From Halobacillus sp. A1 (lineage in GTDB: Bacteria > Bacillota > Bacilli > Bacillales > Halobacillaceae), in the NCBI RefSeq assembly GCF_024189295.1, contig NZ_JAIZEN010000012.1, positions 51,877-115,876 on the forward strand: DNA of 64,000 nucleotides, read 5' to 3'. The notes beneath the pieces were generated by a model. The model did not search any database and was not told the DNA's origin. It saw only the letters and a program-made list of their open reading frames with translations. Within the stretch, counting starts at the first letter, position 1; each line of letters starts with the position of its first letter. The position numbers were made by a program, and so were the translations under genes. Shown in pieces: positions 28,350-36,881 of the stretch.

Positions 28350-28388
28350 TAAAAGCCTGCTTTTGAAAAAGATTGATCAAAACAGGCT
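28350..28388 (-). terminator. Terminator behind the aminotransferase gene
   Basis: On the minus strand AGCCTGTTTTGA pairs with TCAAAAGCAGGCT (one bulge), followed by TTTATCTTTT. Confidence 0.72.
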
Positions 28389-28538
28389 CTAAACATATTT
28401 GATATCGGGGGCTAATTATAAGAAATTCTATGCCTATTTAAGGAATTTAATATAAAGAACACGATTGTTTACTAACTATAGCATTCGAAAAGAAACCCAA
28501 CCATTGTGTAGATGAAAAGCTCGCAGCACCCTTATAAA

Positions 28539-29756
28539 CTAAGGCATAACTTCTTCAGTAACTTGCTGAATAATAGTTGTAATCTGTTTACAGTCATCTA
28601 AACTAAAAGTTAAAGGTACTCTAAAATCACACATGAAATTTAAGAGTTCGGCTGTTTTGGGTAAAGGATTTGTTTTGCCAAAGTATTCCCAGCTTTCAAA
28701 CCTGCTTGTGAACCCCTTAGGTTCCATACTCCCAAACCATTTAATTTCAATTCCTCGATCTGAACATGTATTAATAAATTGTTTGACCTTAGAAACCGGG
28801 GCACCTTTAATGGTGAACTGAAAGGATGAGCCAACAAAGTGTTCCTTTACGCTTCTCTCAGGTAGACGGATATAGGGAGTCCCCCTGAGTCTTTTCTCTA
28901 TCAGTTTATATCGATCATTCCAACGAGTGCATTGCTTGTCCAATTCTGGAAGCTGGGATCTTATTAAAGCAGCAACGAGATTTGACATACGCAAACTGAA
29001 ATTAGGTATCATTTGTTTGTATTTTTCAAAGACTTCTAATGGCGGTTTGGCAATATGCTTTTCGTAAAGCATATAGGAGCCAGAGTACAGAATAACTTTT
29101 GCTGCCACGTTATCATCGTTTGTAACTAACAGCCCACCTTCACCAGAATTGATATGCTTATAGGTTTGAGTGGAAAAACATCCAACTTCACCAAAAGTTC
29201 CTGTGAATTTATCTCCCCATTTTGCCCCCATCGTGTGCGCGCAATCTTCAATCATTGTAATTCCAAACCGGTTGCAAATTTCCGTTACGCGATCCATATC
29301 AACAATATGACCTCTCATATGCGATAAAAGGAAAAATTTAGCGCCTGATGCTTCAGCTTTCTCTTCCAAATCATCAAGGTCCGTTAGATAATTCTCATCA
29401 ATTTCCACAAAAATTGGTTCTGCTTCCGTATTCATTATTGCGCCAGGCACGGGAGCTAATGTAAAAGCATTGCAAAGGATTCTGTCACCTGGCAACACAC
29501 CTACACTTTTTAGTGCAACATATATCGCACTCCCACATGACGATAAACCAGTACAATATGCTGTTCCTACATAATCAGCAAACTCTTTTTCTAGAAGACT
29601 GGTCTCAGCAACTTCACCCCTCACAGTATTATATCGATGAAGTCGGCCGGTCTCCATAATTTCCATGGCCCGTTTAATCCCATCCTCTGGAATAGGTTCC
29701 TGTCTCGTAAACTCTTTATTAAAGACTAAACGGTTTTCTGATTTTGGGTTACACAT
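28539..29756 (-). CDS. DegT/DnrJ/EryC1-family PLP aminotransferase
   Basis: A 405-residue fold-type I PLP enzyme. The Schiff-base lysine lies in STQTYKHINSGEGGLL; MIEDCAHTMGAKW holds the PLP-binding aspartate. Most relatives act on keto-sugars, but this one lies in a catabolic cluster with a histidinol-dehydrogenase homologue, so it may convert a small keto or aldehyde compound to an amine, or the reverse. ATG at 29756 is chosen because AAGGAGG is eight bases upstream; the longer frame from 29792 would contain that site. Its start lies 51 bases after the dehydrogenase stop. Confidence 0.85.
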   Translation of the reverse strand: MCNPKSENRLVFNKEFTRQEPIPEDGIKRAMEIMETGRLHRYNTVRGEVAETSLLEKEFADYVGTAYCTGLSSCGSAIYVALKSVGVLPGDRILCNAFTLAPVPGAIMNTEAEPIFVEIDENYLTDLDDLEEKAEASGAKFFLLSHMRGHIVDMDRVTEICNRFGITMIEDCAHTMGAKWGDKFTGTFGEVGCFSTQTYKHINSGEGGLLVTNDDNVAAKVILYSGSYMLYEKHIAKPPLEVFEKYKQMIPNFSLRMSNLVAALIRSQLPELDKQCTRWNDRYKLIEKRLRGTPYIRLPERSVKEHFVGSSFQFTIKGAPVSKVKQFINTCSDRGIEIKWFGSMEPKGFTSRFESWEYFGKTNPLPKTAELLNFMCDFRVPLTFSLDDCKQITTIIQQVTEEVMP

Positions 29757-29806
29757 AAATTTAACCTCCTTAGCCATTAACCTATACTTCATTCTTCATG
29801 ACAGAG

Positions 29807-31072
29807 CTAGAATTTTTTCTCTCTTACTTCTGCAGTTACGGCGTGGGCAGACATGCCTTCATAACGACACTGGTTGGCAATAATCGGTGCTATTTTTTTG
29901 CTAGCTTCCTTTGTACATTTTTGATAAGTAACCGTTTTAAGGAATTTACCAACCCATAGCCCACCAGTATATCTTGCGGCTTTGCCTGTTGGTAGAATGT
30001 GATTGGTGCCGATACCTTTGTCTCCATATGTTACAGTCGTTTCTTCCCCAAGGAATAACGAACCATAGTTCCTCATGTTTTCCAAATAATAATCTAAATC
30101 TTCAGCCTGTATTTGAACGTGTTCAATCGCATAATCATTTGCAACTTTTATCGCTTCTTGTTTATCCTCCACTATAATAATTTCACCATATTTCTCCCAG
30201 GATCCTTTAGCTACTTCTGAAGTGTCTAAGGAAATGATTTGTGTTTCCATTTCTTTTTGGACTTTTCTCGCCAATTCTTCCGATGTTGTAATAAATATAG
30301 TCACAGCATTGAAATCATGCTCGCATTGTCCCCAAATATCTGCTGCTATTAGAACGGGATCTGCAGACTCATCTGCAATAATTAAATTTTCGCTTGGCCC
30401 CGCAATTTGATCAATTCCTACTTCCCCAAATACCTGTCGCTTAGATTCAGCAACGAAAGCGTTACCTGGACCAACTATAAAGTCCACTGGTTTAATACCC
30501 TCAATTCCATAAGCCATTGTTCCTATAGCTTGGATACCTCCAAGTGAATAGATTTCGTCAACCTCTGCTAAGTTCATCGCATACAGGACACCTGGGTGAA
30601 TTCCTTCACCGTTTCTTGAAGGAGAACATGCAATAACTCTCTCGACTCCGGCCACTTTTGGAGGGATAGTGCTCATCTGAACAGAAGCAACAATAGGAAA
30701 ACGACCTCCAGGTACATATGCACCTACATTGTCCATTGGAATTAATTTCTGACCCAAGAACACTCCCGGCTGAGTTTCCTTTTCAAACTCAGATAGAGTT
30801 TCTAACTGTGCTTTCGCAAAATCTCTAACTTGTTGTTGACAATACTGGGTATCTTGTTTAAATGTCTCAGGAAGGGTTTTGATGGCTCGACTTATTTCCT
30901 CTTGTGAAACTCTGAAAGATTCAGGGTTCCACCCATCAAATTTCTCAGACAATAACCTGACTGCCTCTTCCCCATTTTCTTTAATATTATTTAACTCATT
31001 CATCACAATTTCTCTTACGTTTCCTGTGTTTTGCTTAGATTGCTTTTCGCTCTCTTTAATGTACTTCACCAT
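29807..31072 (-). CDS. Histidinol dehydrogenase-like alcohol dehydrogenase (HpsN-like)
   Basis: A 421-residue HisD-family protein. The zinc ligands are kept (WGQCEHD, YGDKGIGTNH, GMSAHAV) and so is the catalytic Glu-His pair in IEHVQIQ. The TGGLWVGKFLKTVTYQKC stretch is like HpsN (sulfopropanediol dehydrogenase) and unlike HisD of histidine synthesis. No other his gene is nearby. HisD-fold enzymes carry out a two-step, four-electron oxidation of a primary alcohol to an acid with NAD, so the product here is expected to be a carboxylate. AGGAGATG precedes the ATG. Confidence 0.86.
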   Translation of the reverse strand: MVKYIKESEKQSKQNTGNVREIVMNELNNIKENGEEAVRLLSEKFDGWNPESFRVSQEEISRAIKTLPETFKQDTQYCQQQVRDFAKAQLETLSEFEKETQPGVFLGQKLIPMDNVGAYVPGGRFPIVASVQMSTIPPKVAGVERVIACSPSRNGEGIHPGVLYAMNLAEVDEIYSLGGIQAIGTMAYGIEGIKPVDFIVGPGNAFVAESKRQVFGEVGIDQIAGPSENLIIADESADPVLIAADIWGQCEHDFNAVTIFITTSEELARKVQKEMETQIISLDTSEVAKGSWEKYGEIIIVEDKQEAIKVANDYAIEHVQIQAEDLDYYLENMRNYGSLFLGEETTVTYGDKGIGTNHILPTGKAARYTGGLWVGKFLKTVTYQKCTKEASKKIAPIIANQCRYEGMSAHAVTAEVREKKF

Positions 31073-31111
31073 TTAATTCATCTCCTAATTTAGGTATAGT
31101 TAAGGAAGGTA

Positions 31112-32563
31112 TCACATGCCCGTTCGTGAGATATCATCCGATTCGTCGCTGATATCCGACAGTTCTTTTCCAAGAATGTAGTAATCCAATTCATTTTTGG
31201 GTATTTTATTGTATCTTTGTCTGTTAATTAGATAAAATAATGCACCCAGTAAAACCCAAGCTACTAATGCAATGATGGATGGTAAAGCGAGGAAAGCTGG
31301 AGATCCTGGAATAAAGAGCAAGCCTAAAAATACCAGACTGATAAGTGTTCCTGCTAAGGAAAAAACCTTCCGGACAGGATTATCTTGCCAATTAAAAAAC
31401 GTATATGCTGATGCACAGGTGTAAGCATATGCAATTGCAACCCCTGTTGCTGTCATATCAACAATCCATAACAGTGCTTGACGTCCAAACCATGGCGAGA
31501 TAAAGCAAATAAATGCGGCAGTAATAATGCCGACATAAGGTGTGTTAAATTTCGGATGAACTTTGGTAAAAATACGTGGTAAGATTCGTGCTCTTCCCAT
31601 AGCAAGTAACATTCGGCTGGAGGAAACAAGAAAACCGTTAATTCCAGTAAAAATCCCCATACATAGTGCCACTACTAAAATCAACATCCCTATTCCACCA
31701 AACATATCAGTTGCCACATCACCAGTACCCCACACAGGATTAGTGCTTGTCAGTTGCTGCCAAGGAGCACCCATAGCAGTTGCATAAACCATTACAGCAT
31801 AGACGATTCCACCGCAGGCAAGTGCGAAGATCATCAACTTGAATGCCATCTTAGAAGAGAAATTAAATTCTTCAGATGCCTGCGAAATATTGTTAAAGCC
31901 TGAATATAAGAATGGCGCAGTTGCTACAATTACGAGAATGGATGACCACCCACCTATACTCGTATTAAAAGCGGGCTGAAGATTTGAAAATGAGGTGTCT
32001 GGATGTAGAGTCATAGCTATCCCCATAAATAGTACGCCCGAAAACAAAATCACACTAAAAATATATTGCATTCTACCAGTGATAGAAATTCCTTTTATAT
32101 TCGCCAAACTAAATACAACTAAAGCTATACCTGCTAAGACAATTTGACTGAAGTATATTTCCCACCCGGCAATTGTATACATATAACCTATTTCAACTAC
32201 ATTGGGATACAAAAATTTAAAAAGAACAACTATGGCAGATGCGTTCAAAGCCACTGAGGTAACATATGACAATGTTACAAACCACCCACATATGTATGCG
32301 TTTGTTCGTCCAAATCCCAAGTAGGTAAAAACAAACTCTCCCCCGGAAACAGGGAATTTTTCAACCAGGTAACCATAACTCACAGCTATGACCATTACCA
32401 ATATAGCGCCAATTAAGACGCCTAATATCACCCCCATAGGCCCAGCCTCTCTCATCCAATCAGTAGGGAGCACGAATGCCCCCCACCCTATAGCGGAACC
32501 AAAAGCAATTGCAACGACCCAATGTGGTTTTAGTGTCTTTGATAACTCCGTCCTCTTTTCCAC
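31112..32563 (-). CDS. APC-family amino acid permease
   Basis: A 483-residue carrier with about 12 membrane helices. The first helix motif GSAIGWGAFVLPTDWM and the helix-6 region LYSGFNNISQASEEF are APC hallmarks (amino-acid binding). It starts at GTG after AAAGGAGTG. Located between the PLP enzyme and the dehydrogenase, it probably imports the substrate of the cluster, an amino acid or a structural analogue. A 25-bp palindrome lies in the 320-base gap upstream. Confidence 0.87.
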   Translation of the reverse strand: MEKRTELSKTLKPHWVVAIAFGSAIGWGAFVLPTDWMREAGPMGVILGVLIGAILVMVIAVSYGYLVEKFPVSGGEFVFTYLGFGRTNAYICGWFVTLSYVTSVALNASAIVVLFKFLYPNVVEIGYMYTIAGWEIYFSQIVLAGIALVVFSLANIKGISITGRMQYIFSVILFSGVLFMGIAMTLHPDTSFSNLQPAFNTSIGGWSSILVIVATAPFLYSGFNNISQASEEFNFSSKMAFKLMIFALACGGIVYAVMVYATAMGAPWQQLTSTNPVWGTGDVATDMFGGIGMLILVVALCMGIFTGINGFLVSSSRMLLAMGRARILPRIFTKVHPKFNTPYVGIITAAFICFISPWFGRQALLWIVDMTATGVAIAYAYTCASAYTFFNWQDNPVRKVFSLAGTLISLVFLGLLFIPGSPAFLALPSIIALVAWVLLGALFYLINRQRYNKIPKNELDYYILGKELSDISDESDDISRTGM

Positions 32564-32886
32564 TAACTATCACTCCTTTTCGTAATTTTATTAATTGACA
32601 AGGAATTGTTTATTTCTATTTTAATTACCAGGGCATCCATCATCCCCAAATAAACAATGACTGTATATTTCACATATCTAAGGTAAATGAAGCCCGATAA
32701 ATAAAATAATTTTACATGTGAGCGAACTATTGGACTTATATCGGTAATTATCACGGGGAATACTCTTGCATAACAATCCCTACTATAAGCAGGCAGGTGA
32801 CTTCTTCGCCATATTATTATTAGTGTGGTCCACACTAATAACTTTACCCTCACTGCAAAGAGGGGCTATTTTTAAATAATAATGAG
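32564..32886. other. Gap between the PLP enzyme and permease genes
   Basis: A 323-base gap inside an otherwise tightly packed gene block. The only feature I see is the palindrome at 32817-32841. A 96-codon frame here overlaps the permease start, uses an implausible residue mix and has no ribosome binding site. Confidence 0.6.
32817..32841. promoter_or_regulatory. Perfect 25-bp palindrome
   Basis: Two 12-base arms (TTATTAGTGTGG and its complement) around a single central T, 46 bases after the PLP-enzyme stop codon. No T-run follows on the minus strand, so it looks more like an operator (TGTGGNCCACA is GntR-like) than a terminator. Confidence 0.55.
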
Positions 32887-34110
32887 TTATCTTACATAAT
32901 CCCTTACAATTTTATCCTCGGGTTGCAAAATCGGTGCATCGACTTCAACAGTATTTGGATATTTAATACCAGCACCCGTATTCAATACAACTACACGATC
33001 ATCCTGCTTAATCCAATCGCTCTCCCGCAACTTACGAGCAGCGGCGAATGCTGCAGCTCCCTCTGGGCAAACAAAAGCACCTTCAGCTGACGCAACCTTA
33101 TTTAGTTCTTCTAATAGAGTTTCATCACTGACCGCAATAGCACAACCGTTTGTTTGCTTGATGGCATCCAAAATTAAAAAGTCTCCCAAAGCTTTTGCTA
33201 CATTTATGCCAAAAGCGACTGTTTCAGCATCCTGCCAAGGTTCTGCTGATAATTTTCCTTCTTTCCAGGCTTTCACAATTGGGGCACATCCTTCAGCTTG
33301 TACAGCAACTAATCTTGGCATCTTATCCTTAATCCACCCCAGCTCTTGTAATTCTTGCAACGCTTTGTATATTCCAATCAGTCCTACGCCCCCACCGGTT
33401 GGGTAAAGAATCACATCGGGTACCTCCCAACCAAATTGCTCAGCTATCTCTAGTCCCATCGTTTTTTTACCTTCGATCCGGTACGGCTCTTTAAGTGTAG
33501 AAGCATCAAATAAATCATAGTCTTTTACTGCTTGTGCAACAATTTTTCCTGCATCGCCAATTAATCCATTTACTAGATATAAAGAAGCACCAGCTGCGGT
33601 ACACTCTTTTCTGGTTATCTCAGGAGCGTCCACTGGCATTACAATAGTCGACGTCACTCCAGCTTGTGCACAATATAGTGACCATGCTGCCCCTGCATTG
33701 CCGTTTGTAGGCATGGCTAGTTCCTTAACACCTAATTCTTTTGCTTTTGATACTCCTACAGCAGCCCCACGGGATTTAAAGGAACCAGAAGGGATTAAAC
33801 CTTCATCCTTCATGTATAAATTAGGAATATTCATGTCTTGCCCTGTATTTTTCATATGAAGTAAAGGTGTCAATCCTTCTCCTAATGTAACAACATTCTC
33901 AATATTCTGAATAGGAAGAAGTTCATGATAGCGCCACAAATCCGCTTTTCTCTCAAGCAAATTTTTCGGTTTTAAGTTGGCCTTAAGTTCTTGCATGTTA
34001 TAAGCTACTAGAAGTGGTGAACCACATTCACACAATTGATTTTTTTCTTCCACGCTGTACGTGTTATCGCACTTTGGACAATATAAATGAGATACATAAC
34101 TAAATGACAT
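32887..34110 (-). CDS. Threonine synthase-like fold-type II PLP lyase
   Basis: A 407-residue PLP enzyme. It starts with a four-cysteine zinc ribbon (YCPKCD ... CECGSPLL), as in class II threonine synthases. The PLP lysine is in PSGSFKSRGAAVG, where true threonine synthases have SFKDRG; the phosphate-binding loop is GGGVGL, and MPTNGNAGAAW follows the cofactor. RidA sits 39 bases upstream, a common partner of PLP enzymes that release 2-aminoacrylate or 2-aminocrotonate. A beta-eliminating lyase or dehydratase is thus more likely than threonine synthesis; homoserine-pathway genes are absent. AGGAGG precedes the ATG. Confidence 0.85.
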   Translation of the reverse strand: MSFSYVSHLYCPKCDNTYSVEEKNQLCECGSPLLVAYNMQELKANLKPKNLLERKADLWRYHELLPIQNIENVVTLGEGLTPLLHMKNTGQDMNIPNLYMKDEGLIPSGSFKSRGAAVGVSKAKELGVKELAMPTNGNAGAAWSLYCAQAGVTSTIVMPVDAPEITRKECTAAGASLYLVNGLIGDAGKIVAQAVKDYDLFDASTLKEPYRIEGKKTMGLEIAEQFGWEVPDVILYPTGGGVGLIGIYKALQELQELGWIKDKMPRLVAVQAEGCAPIVKAWKEGKLSAEPWQDAETVAFGINVAKALGDFLILDAIKQTNGCAIAVSDETLLEELNKVASAEGAFVCPEGAAAFAAARKLRESDWIKQDDRVVVLNTGAGIKYPNTVEVDAPILQPEDKIVRDYVR

Positions 34111-34149
34111 GGATAAGCCTCCTAAAATTTATTTGCTATTTTCTAATAA

Positions 34150-34524
34150 TTACCGCATTGCAATTGATTCTATTTCTATTGATGCATTCTTTGGTAGCTC
34201 TTTAACACCTACCATTGCTCGAGCAGGTTGAGTTTCTCTGAAAAACTTGGCATAAACTTCATTTACTGCCGCAGCTTGTTCTAATGAAGTAACAAAAATC
34301 GTGTTTTTAACAACGTGTTCTAAAGTCATATCAGAGGCACTTAGAATCGCTTGAATATTCCTAAGTGATTGCTCTGCTTGCTCTACTATACTTTCACTCA
34401 TTTCGTTGGTTTCAGGATTTATAGGTAATTGGCCTGAAATAAAAAGCAAATTTCCTTTCTCTACTGCTTGAGAATATGCTCCAATTGCTGCTGGTGCTTT
34501 TTTTGTTTGAATTGTTTTTACCAT
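34150..34524 (-). CDS. ridA: RidA-family enamine/imine deaminase
   Basis: A 124-residue RidA/YjgF protein. The catalytic arginine is in ARAMVGVKELPKNASIEIE, preceded by LLFISGQLPINPETNE and IQAILSASDMTLEHVVK. RidA hydrolyses 2-aminoacrylate and related enamines to the keto acid and ammonia. Its place next to a PLP lyase suggests it finishes that reaction (for example aminoacrylate to pyruvate). Its start is four bases after the YheO-type regulator. Confidence 0.92.
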   Translation of the reverse strand: MVKTIQTKKAPAAIGAYSQAVEKGNLLFISGQLPINPETNEMSESIVEQAEQSLRNIQAILSASDMTLEHVVKNTIFVTSLEQAAAVNEVYAKFFRETQPARAMVGVKELPKNASIEIESIAMR

Positions 34525-34528
34525 GTGA

Positions 34529-35191
34529 TCAACTCCTATTTATAATGAAATCTGTTTCTGAACGAATTTTTTGCAGATAGTTATATATTGTATATTTGGA
34601 TACCCCTAGTACATTTGCTAAGTATTCAGTAGAACCTTTCATAAGAAAAACCCCTTTTTTATCAAGTTCTCTTATTACATCAACCTTCTCTTCCATCTCA
34701 AGCAATGTAGCTGTCTTATGGTATTTTTGCAAAACTCTTTGGGTCATGTCTTCAATGACTTCATGAATGGTGTTATAAAAGTTTTCTTTGTTAGTTTTCT
34801 CCTCATTAAATTTAATAAAGTCCTGAATCTCACCTCCTATTTGAATAAGTAAACTTATATCAATGTTAATGCACAATGCTCCAATTACTTTGTTGTGCTG
34901 ATCTCGAAGAAACACCGTAGATGACTTCATAACCAACCCTTTTTTGGAAACTGTTTTATAATTAGCAAAGTCATTCACTTCACCATCATCTGTTTGCAGT
35001 TCTCTGAGCACAAGATCAGTAATCGGTGACCCAATTCCGCGCTCAGTTAATGTTCCCGCTAAATATATTAATGATTGTTCTAGATCACTAAAATCATGGA
35101 TCGCCACTTCACACTTTGAACCTAGCATTTCCACTAAGATGTCTGCAGTACGAATCGCCTGATTAAAAACCAATTCATTTTCAGATTCCAT
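34529..35191 (-). CDS. YheO/DauR-like regulator (PAS plus HTH)
   Basis: A 220-residue regulator. The N-terminal part (about 5-120) is a YheO-like PAS domain (VEMLGSKCEVAIHDFSDL, SPITDLVLREL, DQHNKVIGALCINIDIS). The C-terminal part is an HTH_22 domain (LATKEYLANVLGVSKYTIYNYLQKIR by pattern). DauR of this family controls D-arginine catabolism; members generally sense a small molecule. ATG at 35191 is chosen because GGAGG lies six bases upstream. It lies directly before ridA and probably regulates this operon. Confidence 0.85.
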   Translation of the reverse strand: MESENELVFNQAIRTADILVEMLGSKCEVAIHDFSDLEQSLIYLAGTLTERGIGSPITDLVLRELQTDDGEVNDFANYKTVSKKGLVMKSSTVFLRDQHNKVIGALCINIDISLLIQIGGEIQDFIKFNEEKTNKENFYNTIHEVIEDMTQRVLQKYHKTATLLEMEEKVDVIRELDKKGVFLMKGSTEYLANVLGVSKYTIYNYLQKIRSETDFIINRS

Positions 35192-35306
35192 AAGCAACCT
35201 CCACTTTCGCAAACTTTTAAATATTCAAAATATTTTAAAAACAATGATAACAAGAGAAAATTTAAATTACAACAATTTTTTAATAATTAAAATATTTTTG
35301 CAAGGA

Positions 35307-36362
35307 CTACAATGTGAAATAAGTTATGACCGTTAGCAATATTGAAGTAATGAGCATAGCGACTAATGGACGGGCAGCCTTAGTGCGTATTGCCTGAAAA
35401 CTAACATTAAGACCAAGCCCTACCATAGCCATGGTTAAGATAAAAGTGGAGAGATCTGCAATTCCATCCATCAGATACGAAGGGATGGAAATATAAGTTC
35501 CAATAACATAACTTCCAAACAGACTCATAATTATGAATCCAATTAGAAACCAAGGAAAGGCGACTTTTGTTTTGCCAGTATCAGCATTTCGTTTATTCAT
35601 CCAATAAATGAGAATAAAACATAAAGGAATCAATAGCAAAACACGACCTAGTTTAGCTAATAACGCAATTGCTAGAGCATCCTCTCCCCCAGGAGCAGCA
35701 GCCATAGCCACATGGGCAATTTCATGTAAACTTATGCCAGACCAGATTCCATAATCAGAGTCCGAAATCGGCAAAACAGGGCGGAGCACTGTATAAAATA
35801 AAGCAAACACGGTGCCAGCTAAAGCTATGATACCTACCCCTATAGCCGTGTCCTCTTCTTTTGATTTAACGATCGGTGATACAGCCGCAATTGCTGCAGC
35901 TCCACACACCGCTGTTCCAACTCCAAGCAATAGAGAAAGTACAAAATCTGCTTTCAACCACTTGGCTATCACCATCATAACCACCATTACAAAAGCAATG
36001 GTTGCAATATCACGTAGAAGGAGTGGCATTCCTTGGTTAAAAATCACTCCAATATTCAATTTTAGACCATATAAAACTATGGCAACCCTCAGCAATTTTT
36101 TAGCAGAGAATTCAATGCCTGGACGGATTTTCTCTGGATATTCCCAAATCTGGCGGCATACAATTGAGATAATTATTGCACTAGCCATTGGCCCCACACG
36201 ATCGAACCCCCAGAGTTGCGATAAACCAACTCCTAATAAAGCAATGAAAAAAGTAAAAGCAATTCCGCCTATCCACGCTAATTTCGAATTTGATTTTAAT
36301 TCTGGACTTTTATTTTGTTTTTTAGAATCCTCTAATTGATGTGCAACTGATTGTTGTGCCAT
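35307..36362 (-). CDS. YeiH-family putative sulfate/sulfite exporter
   Basis: A 351-residue protein with about ten helices of the UPF0324/YeiH family. Typical motifs are LYGLKLNIGVIF, GVGTAVCGAAAIAAVSP, SGISLHEIAHVAMAA and SFQAIRTKAARPLV. Homologues near cysteate, taurine and other sulfonate genes are considered sulfite or sulfate exporters. ATG at 36362 (AAAGGAG ten bases upstream) is preferred to the TTG at 36368. It is the first gene of the block, with a LysR-like site in its upstream region. Confidence 0.87.
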   Translation of the reverse strand: MAQQSVAHQLEDSKKQNKSPELKSNSKLAWIGGIAFTFFIALLGVGLSQLWGFDRVGPMASAIIISIVCRQIWEYPEKIRPGIEFSAKKLLRVAIVLYGLKLNIGVIFNQGMPLLLRDIATIAFVMVVMMVIAKWLKADFVLSLLLGVGTAVCGAAAIAAVSPIVKSKEEDTAIGVGIIALAGTVFALFYTVLRPVLPISDSDYGIWSGISLHEIAHVAMAAAPGGEDALAIALLAKLGRVLLLIPLCFILIYWMNKRNADTGKTKVAFPWFLIGFIIMSLFGSYVIGTYISIPSYLMDGIADLSTFILTMAMVGLGLNVSFQAIRTKAARPLVAMLITSILLTVITYFTL

Positions 36363-36431
36363 ATTCAATAAGCTCCTTTCTTGCTTACTAAAAACATAGC
36401 ATAAGAAAATGCCTTTCTTTTATATGAATCA

Positions 36432-36449
36432 CTAATAACTGTTATCTAG
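36432..36449. promoter_or_regulatory. Candidate LysR-type operator upstream of the exporter
   Basis: CTAATAACTGTTATCTAG, an almost perfect palindrome (one extra base in one arm), about 80 bases before the exporter ATG. The spacing and dyad symmetry fit a LysR-type recognition site; the cluster's own LysR is the likely binder. Confidence 0.42.
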
Positions 36450-36718
36450 GAAATTAATAGAAACCTTTAAAACAAGAGAATAGAGGCGTTCTATAAAGTA
36501 GTAAATATAAAATGATTTGAAAAATTTATAATTTTATGAATTATAATATACATAAAGAACTTCTCCATTATTTAGAGGTCTTCATTCTGTCAATAATATT
36601 GTTATCTCTTAAACTCAGAGAACATATTGAGAGAACTTGGGAGGGGAGTAATAAGAAATATATGGGTTCTATACTTAAAAATGCTGTTTCTATTACTTTA
36701 AGAAAAGGGGAATTGATA

Positions 36719-36881
36719 GTGATTAATAAATAAAACGGTCTTTGTCGTTTCAGATTCGATTGGGGATACAGCTAAACTAATGGTAAAGGCTGTCGCAAGC
36801 AAATTTTTTGGACAGAAAGTTAAAATTAACCACTTTTTTTATGTCGAGAACAAGGTGCCGTACATTCGATGCCTGGAATGA
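36719..36881 (+). pseudogene. ppsR: Remnant of the PPDK regulatory kinase/phosphorylase gene
   Basis: AAAAGGGG and GTG start VINK, then a one-base insertion, then KTVFVVSDSIGDTAKLMVKA and VKINHFFYVE. This is the N-terminal 45 residues of the DUF299 protein that controls pyruvate phosphate dikinase (YqfL type). The rest of the gene is lost. Confidence 0.78.

Noticed and set aside
29807..31072. Annotation as hisD of histidine biosynthesis
   Set aside because: No other his gene is near and the C-terminal half is HpsN-like.
32563..32853. 96-codon minus-strand frame upstream of the APC permease
   Set aside because: It has no ribosome binding site, contains the palindrome and overlaps the permease start; residue mix is not protein-like.
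32887..34110. Straight annotation as threonine synthase for threonine synthesis
   Set aside because: The lysine motif differs, no thrB or hom is near, and RidA plus sulfur-type neighbours point to a lyase.
36536..36733. 65-codon plus-strand frame before the ppsR remnant
   Set aside because: No ribosome binding site and no recognisable features; its last codons are just the start of the frameshifted ppsR remnant.
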